64,000 nucleotides of DNA, taken from the NCBI GenBank assembly GCA_026182355.1, contig JAPFBL010000002.1, positions 3,348,001-3,412,000 on the forward strand, written 5' to 3'. The DNA comes from Hermatobates lingyangjiaoensis (Eukaryota > Arthropoda > Insecta > Hemiptera > Hermatobatidae). The notes under the pieces were generated by a model. The model saw only the letters and a program-made list of their open reading frames with translations. It had not been told where the DNA came from and made no database searches. The position numbers and the translations under genes were made by a program. This document shows, piece by piece, positions 41,445 through 55,306 of this stretch (its first letter is position 1; each line of letters opens with the position of its first letter).

Positions 41445-41885
41445 CTAAAAAATCTGGAGTGGCCTACACACTTACTATAAGTAAACTTAATATCAAAATT
41501 CTTGAGTATATAATATATAATGTATCATTTAAGCATAATATAATCGTCTAAATGGGAGATGTTTATTAGTTTTCATTCCTGAGGTAGTACAGAGAAATAA
41601 AATATATGTTTTTCAGAGAAAAAAAGGGTATTTTCCTGTTTTAAATTTGAAAATTTTATTTTAATATTCAATGTAGAAGGATGTCAAGTAAACGATGTAA
41701 GAAATCCACTGGCTATTTGAACAAAAGCCATGTTCTCTTGTAGGAGAATATTTCATATCAAGAAATGTTCACTTTGGTTTTTCAAAAATGTTATTACTGC
41801 TGTAGTTATACTAATTAAATTATTTGCATCAGCTGTGTGATGTACAAAAATAAGCTTATATATTGATATGTCCTTCTATCAAGTC
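41445..41885. repeat. rearranged repeat R: inverted end joined to body
   Basis: 41449-41600 is the right end of R in inverse orientation (AATCTGGAGTGGCCTACACA, GTCTAAATGGGAGATG). From about 41608 an R body segment follows in the forward direction (TTTTTCAGAGAAAAAAAGGG, GGATGTCAAGTAAACGATGT, GTTATTACTGCTGTAGTTAT). The two parts overlap in origin, so this is a fold-back type rearrangement and not a simple truncation. Confidence 0.85.
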
Positions 41886-42370
41886 TTTCCTTAGTTTCAG
41901 TGATGGTTTTTTTACGTACCAAGTAATGCTTAATCAGCAGACGAAATTCACTTTTTTCCATTTTCGTAAAAATACACGGGTTGTCTGCTTTGAATGACTA
42001 CCAAACACCGACTGCACGTGGAAGCTGGCTCATAATTAGATAGTTGTCCACTAATTGATTACAGATGACGGCAGCACTGTTTTTGGATTATTGAATTTTA
42101 CCTTAATGGTGACATTTTTTTCATACAATAAAATAAAGTAAAAATACCAATTACCTTTTAATTTCTTTTAATAACCATACGATAAATGAAAATGTAGAAA
42201 GCTTCAATAACATAAAACTTCAAACATAATATAAAATATATTTTCATAAAATGACTTGGTATCTGACAATAACTATGGAGTTTATCAAACGATGCCGTCT
42301 TGTAGAGTGGTTAAGAAGTTATAGATGTAGACCCACATTGAAAAACACAGACAAGCAGATACACATATAC

Positions 42371-42389
42371 ATACACACACACGCACGTG

Positions 42390-42427
<38 letters not shown>

Positions 42428-42428
42428 C
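42371..42428. repeat. (CA)n microsatellite
   Basis: About 58 bases of CA with scattered CG and TG interruptions. Confidence 0.9.
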
Positions 42429-43127
42429 AACACAAATCACACACAAATATCTTGAAATCACCATAAACATACGAAAAATGGACTCAAGAAACTCGGAAAC
42501 TTGTACGCCACTTAAAATACCAAGATCAATTTATTTATGATCACTATGGAAATTTTAACCAATTAATATTTGCCCTTATGCATATAGCAACACTTCATTT
42601 ATAGTTAGCCTCAAATATTTATTGTGAAAAAACAACTAGCTAGTTTTTTTAATAATTTTATTTGATATCAAATAAAAAAGTTTTAAAAAAAAGTCCAATT
42701 ATGTATGCATAATTTATAAATTGAACCATTATATTATAAGAATAAGGGTTAAAAGTTCAATGGTTTATCTTTTAAACATCAACTCACATTGTTTTTAACT
42801 TAACAAGATTCACTTCCCTGATTTCTTGTTAAGATATTCTTTGAAGTAGATTAAAAAGTTAGAGGTTATTCGTTTATTGAGGCAACTTGGTTTATCTGAT
42901 GAGCACCTTATTCTCATTGGAGCAGAATACAATTGAGAAAATAATGCAGTTGATGGGATACATCTCATTTAATAAGCAACAGTTTTAAATCACTTTCTCT
43001 TACTAAATTATTCTCAGCCCTTAAAAACATTGTACAGAAGCAACTTTGTTCAACATCAATGTAACTTATATATTTTTTTAATGAGATTATGCTAGGAGTC
43101 ATTACTTTATGGCGTGGTAAATATGAA

Positions 43128-43180
43128 AAAAAATCTGGAGGAGCCTACAACTTTAATATAAGTGAATAATTATCAAACTA
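43128..43180 (-). repeat. repeat R right-end remnant
   Basis: AAAATCTGGAGGAGCCTACA then ACTTTAATATAAGTGAATAA: a diverged copy of the R terminus only. Confidence 0.6.
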
Positions 43181-44951
43181 GTTATAATTAATTGAGTTTA
43201 ATTTAATGTGTTTATTGTATCCAGCTAACATCAAACTGTCTGGTAAAGTCATATCTACTCATAGACAATCAATTATATACTTACATGTTTCTTAACTATA
43301 TCAGTTTATATACATTATACATACAACTTAAATGCATTGATCTATAACTATTTATTGTGTTTTATTTTGTCGTTTCTAAAATTAGCTATCAGTTTCAGAT
43401 TATTAAATGACTTAATGAATGTTAATGAATTTAACACTTCCAATAGTTTTTGGTTTGATTGCTAAAAATTTTTAGCCACTTAAGGTTATTGCTTACCTTA
43501 ACGTTTAACGTTTGATATTAACTGCCTCTTTCATAATTGGTATTTAAAAGGACGATGAACGATTAAACCTTCATCATATTTAAATCATTTCAGAGAAGAT
43601 TTTTTATTATCTTTACTATTTTAAGTTAGTAAAATAAAAGAGCTTTATGAACTGAACGAGACCTAGTTACCCATATTTTATTTTCATCGATTCATTAATG
43701 ACACTCTTGAGAATGCTGGGATGTGTTGTATTGCACGAAGGTTTTTTTGGCTTTTACAACTCACTGCTACAGTGCTATGTATACCCTTGTCTCCTATGTA
43801 TACAGTCCTATGTATACCCTGTTCCTAGATAACCAAAAGAAGGTTGACTTATATTTTTTTTTGTGTTATTATAAATTGTTTCACACGTCACAATATCTGA
43901 AAAGAGCCTCCTGGGAACCTTGCTATCCAAGTGATCATTTCTGATCACTCTGATGTGCATTGTATTTTGCTGCTTAAAGGACAAACTATTAATTTTCCGC
44001 TTTATTATTTTTTTGAACATTTTATTTCCAATAGGTATTTGAAATTCGTAGTAGTATCCAACACTGAACAATGTCTCTTATTTGATAAACAAATTTAGGA
44101 GGAGGGAGGAGCATTTAACATTCTGCTGGAGGTATAGTAGGTTGTCACTATGCCTGTTATCCCTAGCCACTCTTGTATTTTTAGTTAATCATAGAAAATA
44201 TGGGTGTTATTTTCACAAACATTAGGATGTGAATATATATCCTGTATGTACACAAGTGATGCATATAATACCATTGGTTTTGCCACATTATTAGTAATTT
44301 CGTATAGTTAATGTATATTTCACATTAACAGCCTATTTTCTGAGAAAGAATTTTCTATAGCGGAACACTGTTTATAAGCCAACTGTTATCATTTTTCAGG
44401 TTGGAAAAGCTGTAGAAACGATACAAATAATTATTATCACATGATATCCAAAAATCCAATTAATGAACTCCAAAATTAAGTCAAATAGTATAGCAGAGAT
44501 ATCATTAAATTAGAGAAATACATGCTGAATGATGTCTAGCTACATTCATTTCTTTGTTCATAAGATATAATTGAAGCTTGAGGTTTACTTAATTGGTAAA
44601 CCATCAACTTTTGAATCAGTGCTTTTAGATTACTTATATTTAGTTCACTTTTTTCATTATGTGACTAAAACAAAATAGCTAGAAATACAGAAAGGAGACA
44701 AACAATTTTATTCTCAATAAGTTTGTTAATACTCTATTTTAAGGAGAAAATAAGATGAGTGAAGGGAAAGATAAGGTAGGAAAAGAAAGTTAAGAGAGAA
44801 GGTTAAAGAAGCAAAATGTTTTACAGACCCTTATAGAATAAATTTAAGCAATTACATATCCAATTATACACAATAATATAAAACATGAATTTCAATATAA
44901 CATTGCATTATACAATACTCTATATCACTAAAGATATAACCGTGTTTGCAG
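43181..44951. other. AT-rich DNA without a supported gene
   Basis: A short TGTATACCCT duplication lies at 43778-43821 (CCTATGTATAC repeated). No exon or repeat family is recognised. Confidence 0.5.
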
Positions 44952-45008
44952 CCACTTCATCTTGTCAGAACCAATGTGAGGTTCAGACTCACCAAGAAAA
45001 ACCTACTG
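44952..45008 (+). CDS. possible 57-bp exon, unrecognised host gene
   Basis: Preceded by GTGTTTGCAG and followed by GTATTG. In the frame starting after two bases it reads TSSCQNQCEVQTHQEKPT and leaves one base at its end. Composition is more balanced than in the surroundings. It is short, so chance is a real possibility. I group it with the exon-like segments at 47.3, 49.9, 59.6 and 61.5 kb, which lie on the same strand. No intervening exons were found to confirm the reading phase. Confidence 0.28.
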
Positions 45009-47288
45009 GTATTGATTAATGTAATATTAGTGTAACTGGCAGGAAAACTAAAATTGAAGAGTTACGTAACAGAAGAAGTTATTGTTTCAAGTATTACTGC
45101 GCAAAGTATAGTTTTACTTACTTTTAGCTGAGTATTTTCTTTTTAAAATTGAGATAAACCTTTGATTTATTTTCAAATTTGTAATCTTTAGGAAGAAACT
45201 AAAATTATCAAAATGTTGGGATATCAAACCAGATTATGACAATTTTGCAAACATTTCGTTAATACCCTTTGATTTGAAGGGACTTAATAGTTATCTTAGT
45301 AATGAGGGATACCAAATTTTTAAAATTTTTTTTGAACATAATGTGCAAGAAAACTTATTATAAAACTTAAACTGAATAGAATTATGCGTTACTTTCTTTC
45401 CAATTATCACAAGTATAGTTTTTTTTCTTTAGTGCTGTATCATAGCACAACTATTTATTAGTTTGAATCGTCTTTGGCTATGTCCTGACAATTATGCTTA
45501 AATGTAACTTAAGAGTGCAAATCTTATTGAACTTTTGTTTATTTTTGAATTCGTATCATTAATGATTATTTAATATGTACAAGCCCAGGACCAATAACAT
45601 TTTGTCTAACCAAGTAAAAATCGTGCACGATATTTTATACCCCACTTGAAAAAAACTAGTGCACTGATGAAGATTTAAACAAAAAATCTTCAGTAATAAC
45701 GTAAAACACGCAATTGTTAAACAGTCCCAAACGAAACTTCTTACTCGGTAATGTTTGTTTTCATTACTTCAGTAATATTTCTCAAAACATCCATGTCGTT
45801 TCCACCGTGTTATTTAGAACTGTATTAAGAATTATGTTGACTGACTTCAGTAATTATATTTTATTACACATTGTTTTGTCAGTATTGACGCTTTGATGAG
45901 ATTTTTAGTTACAAAAATGAAGCCCACATTTCATCTGGTATCACCTATTGCTTTTCGGGTATATATCAATGTTGTAAATGAGAGTACCAGAAAACAAAAC
46001 TGTTTGGCCAAACATTGGGAGTGACTATCACTAGAATCAATGACAATTAGTTTTTTAAATGGCGTACTAGGTGTCGTTACCAATCCCACCAAGTTTACAA
46101 TTGAATAATACAAATTAATAATTATGAAAATGTAAAATATCAAGGAACCGAGGCTAAAATAATTAGAACATAATTTTGCAACATAGGGGCTGTAATACAG
46201 ACTCAGATAGTCTTTCATAAATAATTGTTTCTGATCATTTTGATTGATTACATGGCTACGAATATTGTTTAATGATATTAAAACTCACCTTTCTTTTTAT
46301 TTGAAATATGTCACAAAACAAAACCATTCAACGCACTAAATCCTGCCTTGCATATCTAGTTCAAGTAACACATTGAGAACAACTAGATCAAATATGTCAA
46401 GCAATATTTAGTTCAACCAATAAAACTTATTAATTAGTAATCATTAAGTATTAAATTTTTCTGTTAATATGAGTAGAACCACATATCATTATATCAAATA
46501 GCAATTATAACTATTTGTAGCAATTATAAACTAAGTAGAATTTATGTCACCTTGTAAATTCATAGAAAACAAAAAAAAAAAAGAAAAAAGAAAAGGTGTT
46601 ACACTTTTGCCAACCTGAGTTTAGTTTCAACCAAAATCCACTCTTATGACAGTCTTGATACGTTTTTTGACAACACTCCTAAGAACAGCAATGCATTCTA
46701 TATTTCACTCTATTCACTTATAATTTTTTAGCTGAGACTATATGATAATGAATATTTAAATACATTATTAATATTAACAATTAAATGTTTTCTCAGTGAA
46801 TTTTAATACACTTTTTCTAATTGTTCTAATACTTTTCCAACAATTTTTTTTTTAAATGAAGCATATCTATTGATTTTGAATTTCTGTAAAGTGAAATAAA
46901 TTGTAAACAAATTAATTTTTTTTTTGTGTAAAGAGAAAGAGGAATTACATCAAAACCATCAATACAGAAAAAAAATCTGACATTTCAAATAAATATTTGT
47001 TAATAATAGTAAATTCTTATTTGGAAAATAAATGAGAATAATTAAAGAAAAAAAAATGTTGAAATCTATTGTTTTAGTGATTTCTTCTAAATAGAAGCTA
47101 ATTTTTTATTTGTAGTGTTTAAAAGGGCACCTGAATTTCAAGATAAATATATATATTTATAACAAAAGTCAAATAAATATAAGCTAATATACAATTCAAA
47201 GGAGGCCCTAAAACAAGCAGATATTTTAAAAAAGCTAAGTAATGAAACGGTTTCATTCGCACAAAGTAAATATTTGTAGGTTATACAG
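45009..47288. other. AT-rich DNA, intron if the flanking exons are real
   Basis: No feature is supported in about 2.3 kb. Sub-threshold reading frames are AT-rich and lack motifs. Confidence 0.45.
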
Positions 47289-47396
47289 CTGGGACATAGG
47301 GGCGTATTCAACCCACGTCTGAACGGAAACGCTGTTCCCACAGTCACCAGAGATAACAGAGAAATAGAATACTTTTTCATTTGCTTCACACCATCT
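47289..47396 (+). CDS. probable 108-bp exon, unrecognised host gene
   Basis: Bounded by GGTTATACAG and a strong donor GTAAGC. The 36 codons are complete at both ends (phase 0 to 0) and read LGHRGVFNPRLNGNAVPTVT, then RDNREIEYFFICFTPS. It is GC-richer than the flanks and has a balanced residue mix. I do not recognise the protein. The next exon-like segment downstream (49924) also starts in phase 0, so the two can be joined without a break in frame. Confidence 0.45.
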
Positions 47397-49340
47397 GTAA
47401 GCTATTTATTTTACTTGATGTACAAAGATAAACCTTATGTAAAAAAAGGAAAAATGATCTGCGAGTTTTTTAACACTAACATTTTTTCCTTAATAATTAC
47501 GTAATATAATTTATTCTTCTGTGTAACATATGAAATTTAACTATTATTTTTGGCATAAAATATACATCTTGAGTGTTGTTAGTCTAATGATAAACTGACT
47601 GATATTAAGAGACTGCCTTTTTTCATATTGCATATTTCATTTCATTCTTTTCGACTAAGTACTTAAGTACTCCTTAGCCCTAAGTAGTACAAGAGTTCAC
47701 CATTTTCTGTTCTTTAGTAACAAAAAATGGGTAATGCCAATTGATTATAAGACTTAATGTTAGATATATATTTTTTTAATTATCACTGTCGTGAGAAACA
47801 TTTAAGTCCAAGTACAATATTCAATGTGTCAGAATTAATGAGTAGAATAAATGAATTAATACTTAATATAATAAAACAGGTTTTTAACGAAAGAAATTTA
47901 TCTATTCTTATAAATATTGCTATATATTTTTTTAGGAATCCAATAATTCAGTTAAAGTCAGAAAAATGTCAGAAAGGATCATTTATTCTAAATTTATTGA
48001 ACTTCTGTCATTTTTCAGTGTGTTAAATTGCTCGTGATATATAAACGTGATTGAAGGTTTGAGACTGTGCGAAATGATCTGGTTTTTGACGTATTAGCTT
48101 CATTATTAAAAAATAATGCTCACAAGTATAAGTTAATGTGATTGGGACCAATATTTGATTGATGCATTTCTGATTGATGGAAATGAAACCAATATCTGAT
48201 TGACTTCGTCAATAATGTTTACCACGTTTATTCTCGAATACCCTTTTTCATTCTAGTAAGGTAGCGAACCCCTTTTATCTTCTTTATATATCTTCTCTCT
48301 TTGATGTCTGACAGAATAGTCAAATGAAATAAAATACAATGGTTTTCTCGGTAACATGATAAAATTTCAATATTATTCAATGATACATAATACTTATTTT
48401 TTTAAACTTACTAATTTTTTCTTAATATCTAATTATATAAATTGATACTAGCGCGGAATTAGTTTTCAGCGAATATCTGCTGAGGTTTGCTCAGCACTGC
48501 TTTCAAATCTCAGCAGCATATTTGAGACAAAACGAATAGATTGAAATTTTAATAAGATTATCTGTAATTAGAATAACACATTAACATTAATAAGTAACAA
48601 GATATATCCAAAATGATAATTTTTAAATGTGATGTGGAGCAAGATTTAAGTGTGGCCATTATTATTAATATTATATAATGCGTAAAGTTCGACCAGACCT
48701 TCAATTTAGTATAAACCTACGAACCACAAACAAGACTTCACAAATATAAGCAATATTTCTTACTTTTTTAAGTCTGAAAGATCTCCAACCTAAGTTGAGA
48801 GTCTCTCTCAGGATTTAAAACTTTGACAAATATTGCTCCAAAGATAATGATATTTTAAAAACAAGAAAAATCTATACTTCTTAACAAAATCAAAAGATAG
48901 TTTTAGACAGTTTAGGTTCTTTTTACTTATTAAAATCAATTTTCCAAGCCAGCTTTTAAGTTTTATTTCAAAATTCTCTATAAGTCTCTAAAATGGGAAA
49001 TATAAGAAATTATTCAACGATAAGTATTAGATATACGTCAAAAGTTGGAAGGAGCGAAAATACCAAAATTACAAATAGCAATATTTCCTAAAAATAAAAA
49101 TATGTGAAATGCTTTTAAAAGTATGAAATTTTTAAAAAAATTAATATTTACTACATGATAAAATTATTATGAATGTGTTTGTTTTCATGATACAAAGAGT
49201 GACAGCAACATCTGATATGCCACTGTTGCATGAACACCTCTAGTATTATAAAATTATATACACAGTTTTAGAGAATCAAAAATTTGTTTTAACAAATGTG
49301 GTACCTCACTTATAGTGAGGAAAGACTAATAGCACAACAT
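47397..49340. other. AT-rich DNA, intron if the flanking exons are real
   Basis: Nothing recognisable in about 1.9 kb beyond short reading frames. Confidence 0.45.
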
Positions 49341-49733
49341 TCCCACAATTTTTCTAATTTTATTTTCAATTTGTTACTTATTTATAAATCTTTTTTTTTA
49401 TTATAATATTAGTTTTCGTTCATTAATAGAATATGTTGCAAATAACGTTGCATAGCCTTTATTTCTTCTGAGTAGTGTGTTGATAAATCCCCATATTTTA
49501 AAAAAATACATTCTCTTCAAATAAAAATAAGTTGAAGGGAATAAAAAAATATAGTAACAATCATCATTTGGACTTAATACTGAAAAAAATAGTAATTAAT
49601 TCATCAAACTGTTTTAAGTTCTGCTTTTCACAAATATTAGTTTTCACAAATAATAAAAACAAAACACAAATAATAAAAAAAAAGATTTATAAATAAGTAA
49701 CAAATTGAAAATAAAATTAGAAAAATTGTGGGA
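49341..49733. repeat. inverted repeat, about 63-bp arms
   Basis: The left arm 49341-49404 and right arm 49671-49733 are inverse copies: CCCACAATTTTTCTAATTTT, CAATTTGTTACTTATTTATA. The spacer of about 265 bases has no coding frame. No target duplication was found around it. It could be a small DNA transposon or a fold-back element. Confidence 0.82.
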
Positions 49734-49923
49734 CTATCACTGGATTATCTCTACCACTGTGACAGTCAGTGGTTCCCGGTTGTTTATGTTACGTTATAAT
49801 TGGTAACATAATCCAGACTCCCAATTGGTCACATTCGTTTTTTTTTTGCATTCAAATTTATATATATTTACTATTTTATTAACTAACCCATCACCCCACC
49901 CCTCCCGGGTGACATTTTTGCAG

Positions 49924-50056
49924 TTTAGAACCTTAGCAACAAATAAACCTTCACAACAGGAGGGACTCCTACTTAATGCAAATGGGCCAGCAAGTAGTCG
50001 TATCCAGGCAGTAGTCAGACGAGTGCATCTCCTTTTGGATGCAAGTGTCCCTTTTG
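49924..50056 (+). CDS. probable exon, unrecognised host gene
   Basis: Follows GACATTTTTGCAG after a pyrimidine-rich stretch (CCCACCCCTCCCGGG). It reads FRTLATNKPSQQEGLLLNAN, then GPASSRIQAVVRRVHLLLDA and SVPFG. The end is uncertain: a donor-like GTAGAG follows at 50057, or the frame can run on to GTATGT at 50109. The opposite strand is also open for 92 codons, but its splice sites are not better. Residue composition and phase fit the exon at 47289. The family is not recognised. Confidence 0.4.
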
Positions 50057-50784
50057 GTAGAGTTGTGTCCACCTTTTATTCAGAATACTTTACGATAATC
50101 GGTTTTAAGTATGTTCCGTGTTACTGCATTATCTTGGATTTTATAGATGACAGTGTTCGTTTTCTCAAGCTGTGGGAGATAAAATCAGGGTAGGGCATCT
50201 AACTCATTCCTCTTTAATCCTACATGACTCAAAGTCTGCTGTATCACGATCTGTGTCTCGACTTTTTTCCCAAACATTGTTATTCTCTTCCTGTATGAGT
50301 CAACTAATTTACTATCTGTTACTTTCAACGACTATATAAATATATTTGATACTGGGATCTCACAAGACAAGGTTCAATGTGGAGAATGATCCTCAGACCA
50401 TCTTCGGAAATAGCCATGATTTCTTCATCAAAGTTGATTATCATTGCTCCCACTGTTACTGTACTCTCAAAAGTGCTACTATAAACTCTTACTCTGACCA
50501 CTACTACTATAAACCAAGCTGACCTGGTTTGTATGAGCCGTCTGTACAAATTTTTCACCATCAATTCTCAGGGTAAGATTTTTTTTTTATTTAACAGTGG
50601 TGATACTTGCTTTAGTTCAGATTCTAATGGATTTCCTTTAGTTGTCTTATCATCAGATAAAAATGCACCTGATGCAACCCCAGCTTTTATATAGAATACC
50701 TAACTTTTTACAAACTAATAGCAAAATAATTATTGTGTAGTTTGAAAGAAATAGTACTGAGAGAGTTCTCGGTAATGAAAGTAA

Positions 50785-50905
50785 TATCATAAATGATGTT
50801 AAATGTAAGGACTGTGGCAAGAGATACTATGGAGAAACGTCGATTTCTAAAAAAACGCCTATATAAACATAGATATTCAATAAGACCAATTAGAAGTAAA
50901 AAAAG
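50785..50905 (+). pseudogene. decayed PLE GIY-YIG endonuclease fragment
   Basis: One frame reads NDVKCKDCGKRYYGETS and, after a +1 shift in a run of A, continues LKKRLYKHRYSIRP. The CxxC before a YYG, then ET and an Arg-rich helix, matches the start of PLE GIY-YIG domains. The remainder of the domain is gone. This is an old copy unrelated to the three copies at 11-19 kb. Confidence 0.65.
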
Positions 50906-53117
50906 AACTACTCTTGTAGGTATTAGGTAAATATCACACTTTTTATTTTCAGGATACAATTATTATAGATCTTCATATTACATTCTACGCAAGAAGTGAT
51001 TTATAATATAAACGATCAAACTATAAACATATCTTACATTATACGTAAGATATATTTAGATGATATCCCAAGAGTTTTCGTATATTTAACGAAAATTTAT
51101 GAATACGAAAGTTTATATATGCTTTTAAAATTGTAGTAAAGATATAATGTTTTTATATTTGGTAGAAAATATGTTTATTGTGTGTTTGGAAATTCCATTC
51201 ATAATTGTATATGTATTGTCCGTATATCTTTGGTTATCATCGTACACCTACGATTCCATTATTTATCTGTTTCGATTTGCATAAATATACAACAAAAAAA
51301 GTTCTCCTTAATTTTGATGCTATTTAGTATCTAAATAGATAGATAATATCTAAATCTGTATTATCGACAATATAGCTGCCTGAAATTTCACCAACTAATG
51401 GGCTCAAAACCTCACCTAAAAACTATTTAGTATAAAAATGATTTCCAGATAGTATTAACTGCGAGTTTGGTTGTTTCTGTTGCATGTTACTTTACTTATG
51501 TTTCTGTTACTTTATCCAAATGGTTAGTTAGGGTTTTGAATCCATTAATTGGTAATATTTAAAGCAGTAATATAGATTTAATTAGCAAATCAAACTAATA
51601 AATCTCCTGGGGAACTGGAATATTGTGGTATTTATGTAATATCCTGTTGTTTATATCAACTATTTTGGTTTGACCATTACTATTGTAAAGCTAAATTGAG
51701 CCATACAAATCCTTAATTACGATAAAGTTATTGTTATTATGTTATTAATATGAGATTATTTTATAATTATACTGAAATTGTAATTTTGTTATTTGAATGA
51801 TATATGTAAATGAAACCAACAACTGAATGATTCAGTTTTAAAATAATTTGTTAATTTATAAAATATGAACCAATATAAATACTGTATTTTCTCTTTTTTA
51901 TAAACTATAAATTCTTCTTACATTTTTTAATTTTGATACATGTTTTTGCTCTTATCTAAGTACGGGAAGTTCGACCTTTGAATTGCAAAATATGGTATGA
52001 AAAAAAAGGTGAATTTATGATTAGGTTGGGAAGGAAGTGATTGAGATTTGGTTTGATAGGAAGATGTTGGTCTGATAAGTGTGGCCATTGTAGCTAACTA
52101 GACAAAGCTAATGGACTAGGCCATGGCGGGGTATAGTAATGAAGCAATGGCGTGACTGCACAGGGATGCCACTGCAACAGGACACAGATTAATGGAGTTC
52201 TTACAATGCACATTCAAGCCGTAACGTTTCCTTATTGCCAGTAAATCTTGTCAGAAATATAGTTATAAAAAGTATTATTTTTAACATGCAATAACCTGTT
52301 TTACAGGACTTCGTTTTTTTACTGTTATACTTAGGATAGAACTCTGCTCACTCATTTCTTTCCATTCACTCTTTCTGTTTAGCAATTTGACTGTAATTTA
52401 AAATAGATCTCTCTTATTAAAGTCTTCAAGCACTTATCATACAGAAGTTTGAAGTTATTTGTGAATAAATACATAATAAGTATAAAACATTTAGAAAACT
52501 TTATAGTTTGGCTCGGGAATAAAAGAATCAAACAGTTCAAAAAGGGAAATGATATGATCATTAATAAGAGATTTTTTTACCGATATAAGAAGTTTACTCA
52601 AGATTAGTTAATTAAGATTATTTATGTTCAACCAAGATTACTCAAATGAGTACTGTGACAGAGATGGTGTGACACTCTGTAAATGGAGTGTTTATATTTG
52701 GACTATATTCAGATTGTGTAACAACAGAAGCGTTGAATAATGCTAATATGTCAGTAAATAACTAATATTCTTTACATTTAGAAAATCAATGAAAAATTGT
52801 CCACATAAAATAAGTTTTACTAAAGTAACACATTTCAAACACATCGTACTCTTTCTATGGATACTTCCAATTATAACCACAGAACTAATTAAACAAAAAC
52901 TAATTAAGAATATATAAACTTAGAAATAGACACCTAGAATATTTAATTCTTACTTCTCAAGAAAGAGGAGAAAGATGGCTAGGTTGAGTAGAACTAAAGG
53001 ATATGCCAAGAAATATGGAAGAACATTGGAGAAAAAGGAATGAGCATTGGAGAAATAATATCTCTAAGCAGAAGAACGTTATTATATTAGTTTGTAATTA
53101 AAATAAACATTTTAAAA
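50906..53117. other. AT-rich DNA, nothing recognised
   Basis: No coding frame or structured repeat is supported. A GC-richer patch at 52060-52210 has stops in all frames. Confidence 0.5.
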
Positions 53118-53335
53118 TAAAAACTGATAAGTTCTAAATGACTTTTTTTTATTTAACCTCTTGAACATGTCTTGTCTTGCCTTAAGATAGGTTTGTCACT
53201 TCAAAAGATGCATCGTTTATCTAATATCCTATTCATGCATGTTATAGTACCACACATGTTATTATTCTTACATTATGGAATGTGTAACTGTCTTAAAACT
53301 CGTATGCCAGTGTTGTAACACAATTATAAAATCAT
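53118..53335. repeat. diverged dispersed repeat S, copy 1
   Basis: AAAACTGATAAGTTCTAAAT, then TTTAACCTCTTGAACATGTC; later TTCATGCATGTTATAGTACC and CTTACATTATGGAATG. The two halves recur separately at 54329 and 56270. Confidence 0.75.
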
Positions 53336-54328
53336 CTTTAGAGAGACTACTAAGATATTTTTAATTATGTCCTACCTTCTCAAACGACATGTATAGATGG
53401 TTTTATTATAAAATTAATCTGAGAGAAATAATTCAAACTTTTAGCTTTTATGGAACTTCTTTTAAAAGAGTATTTTCCTTTGAGTTTATCATTATAGGAA
53501 AACACCCACATTAACTGGTTACTCAACCGCAGATTTAATAGTTATTTTTACAGAAATATTATTTTCTTCTAATTCATAAATAATATTTTAAGAGTATTTA
53601 TTGTGTATATAAACCAATTTATAATTATTAACCTCTAAATGATATTGCATCAGTAATAAGTTAATAAAATAATTTTGAACGGAATCGTCAGTTGAGGCTG
53701 TGTACTTTCAATACATTGGTTTAAATATTATGTATGTAACTGAAATAATTTCTATAATTTTAAAAGATTTGATTTAAGCTCATAATAAATATACTAAGAG
53801 GATGAAGAAACATAATTCCTTTGCATCTTATAGAAAGAAATCTTCACTTAAAGAAATCTTCAGTTCTATAGAACCTATGTTTAACTGATAAGGATTTATT
53901 GTTGTAAGAGTATTCATTTTTTAGAGCAACAATTTTCACTTTGGAACTATAACTGTAAACACAGTTTTTCAGAAGAACAATTCATGCTTTCATCAGTGAT
54001 ATTCAAATGGTATTCTAAATGTAATTATTTAAAAACAAATACTTTCCTAAGACCTTTTAAAATTTTGTATTACTTTATTATTCACCAGACTCAAATAATT
54101 TTACAATTTTTACATATTAATCATTCACTATAAATTTTATATTAATAAATGCCTTTTATTATTTTTCTTTTTTTATTTGTAACTTGACTTTGGTTAAATG
54201 AGATTCAGGTATGTAATAGTTGTTATTACTTAAGTCTTATTTCGGCTTCCTAATATTGATTTCCAGAGGAATTCAGGAGGAATTAGACTCACCTTGTTTT
54301 TATCAACTGGTGACATTTCTCTAAAGTT

Positions 54329-54475
54329 TAAAACTGATAAGTTCTAAATACCTTTTTTTATATAACCTTTTGAACATATCTTATCTTATTTTAAGACAGT
54401 TAAGTAGGTCTGTCATTTCAATTAATGAAAACATTATGAAAACTCGTATATCAGTGTTGCAACATTTTACAGCAA
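54329..54475. repeat. diverged dispersed repeat S, copy 2
   Basis: AAAACTGATAAGTTCTAAAT and ATAACCTTTTGAACATATCT match the first half of copy 1. AAACTCGTATATCAGTGTTG matches a later part of copy 1, with the section between deleted. Confidence 0.75.
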
Positions 54476-55306
54476 CTACGTTTTCTGTATGATTTGCTAC
54501 GGTGAATAAAATTCTTAAATAGAATGACCTACATAGATATTTTAAGAAAATGTATTAAAATTGACTTGTCTCATAATTTTTTAAGTAATTTCCTTTTTGA
54601 AGTTTAATAACTTGATTTAACTGACAACAATCTTTAGTTTACGATACATTAAAAACCCAATACCACTAACTCGGAAAGTATTTCCATGAGTTACCAACTT
54701 CTACGAAAAGTAAAATGTTTAAGAGGTTATGGCAGTACAATGTTTTGATTATTTCTCAACTTATCAATTTCCAATAGCTACAGAAAAAACGTTCACCTTT
54801 TAAGTAATACCTGAAAATAACTTTATGATTTGAATATAAATTTAAGTTGGTATAAGTGATGGATTTATGTTATTCAATAAAAATATAATAGAACCAAAAA
54901 GTTATTTATTTTGTTTTAAATTAAAATTATATTTTAAACATAAAATTATGTGAATACAATTAGAAATATAAATTCATAGAACTCTCAAAGTAGAAGTTGT
55001 GATGTATGTTAAGCCGTATTTACATACTGGCGATCTCTAGAACCATATTTCTGATTATTTGAGACAACTTTTAACTATAATCCCTGGCTCCCTACATATT
55101 CCAAACACTTAAGCTTATTACTTATTTTTGATGTTATGAAATCACCTGCTCATAGCTTTTCTTTTCTTCTTAAATATTTAGAAGAGTATTCTTCTCTGTT
55201 GCGTCTCATTACATTTTTTAAACACTTTGAGAACCTGATTTCCATGAAGTAAACTAACGACAACTTATTAAGCTGACTATTCTTCCTATGTATCTAGACT
55301 CTAGAC

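Noticed and set aside
42251..42470. Thr-His and Cys-Val repeat frames
   Set aside because: They are products of the (CA)n microsatellite.
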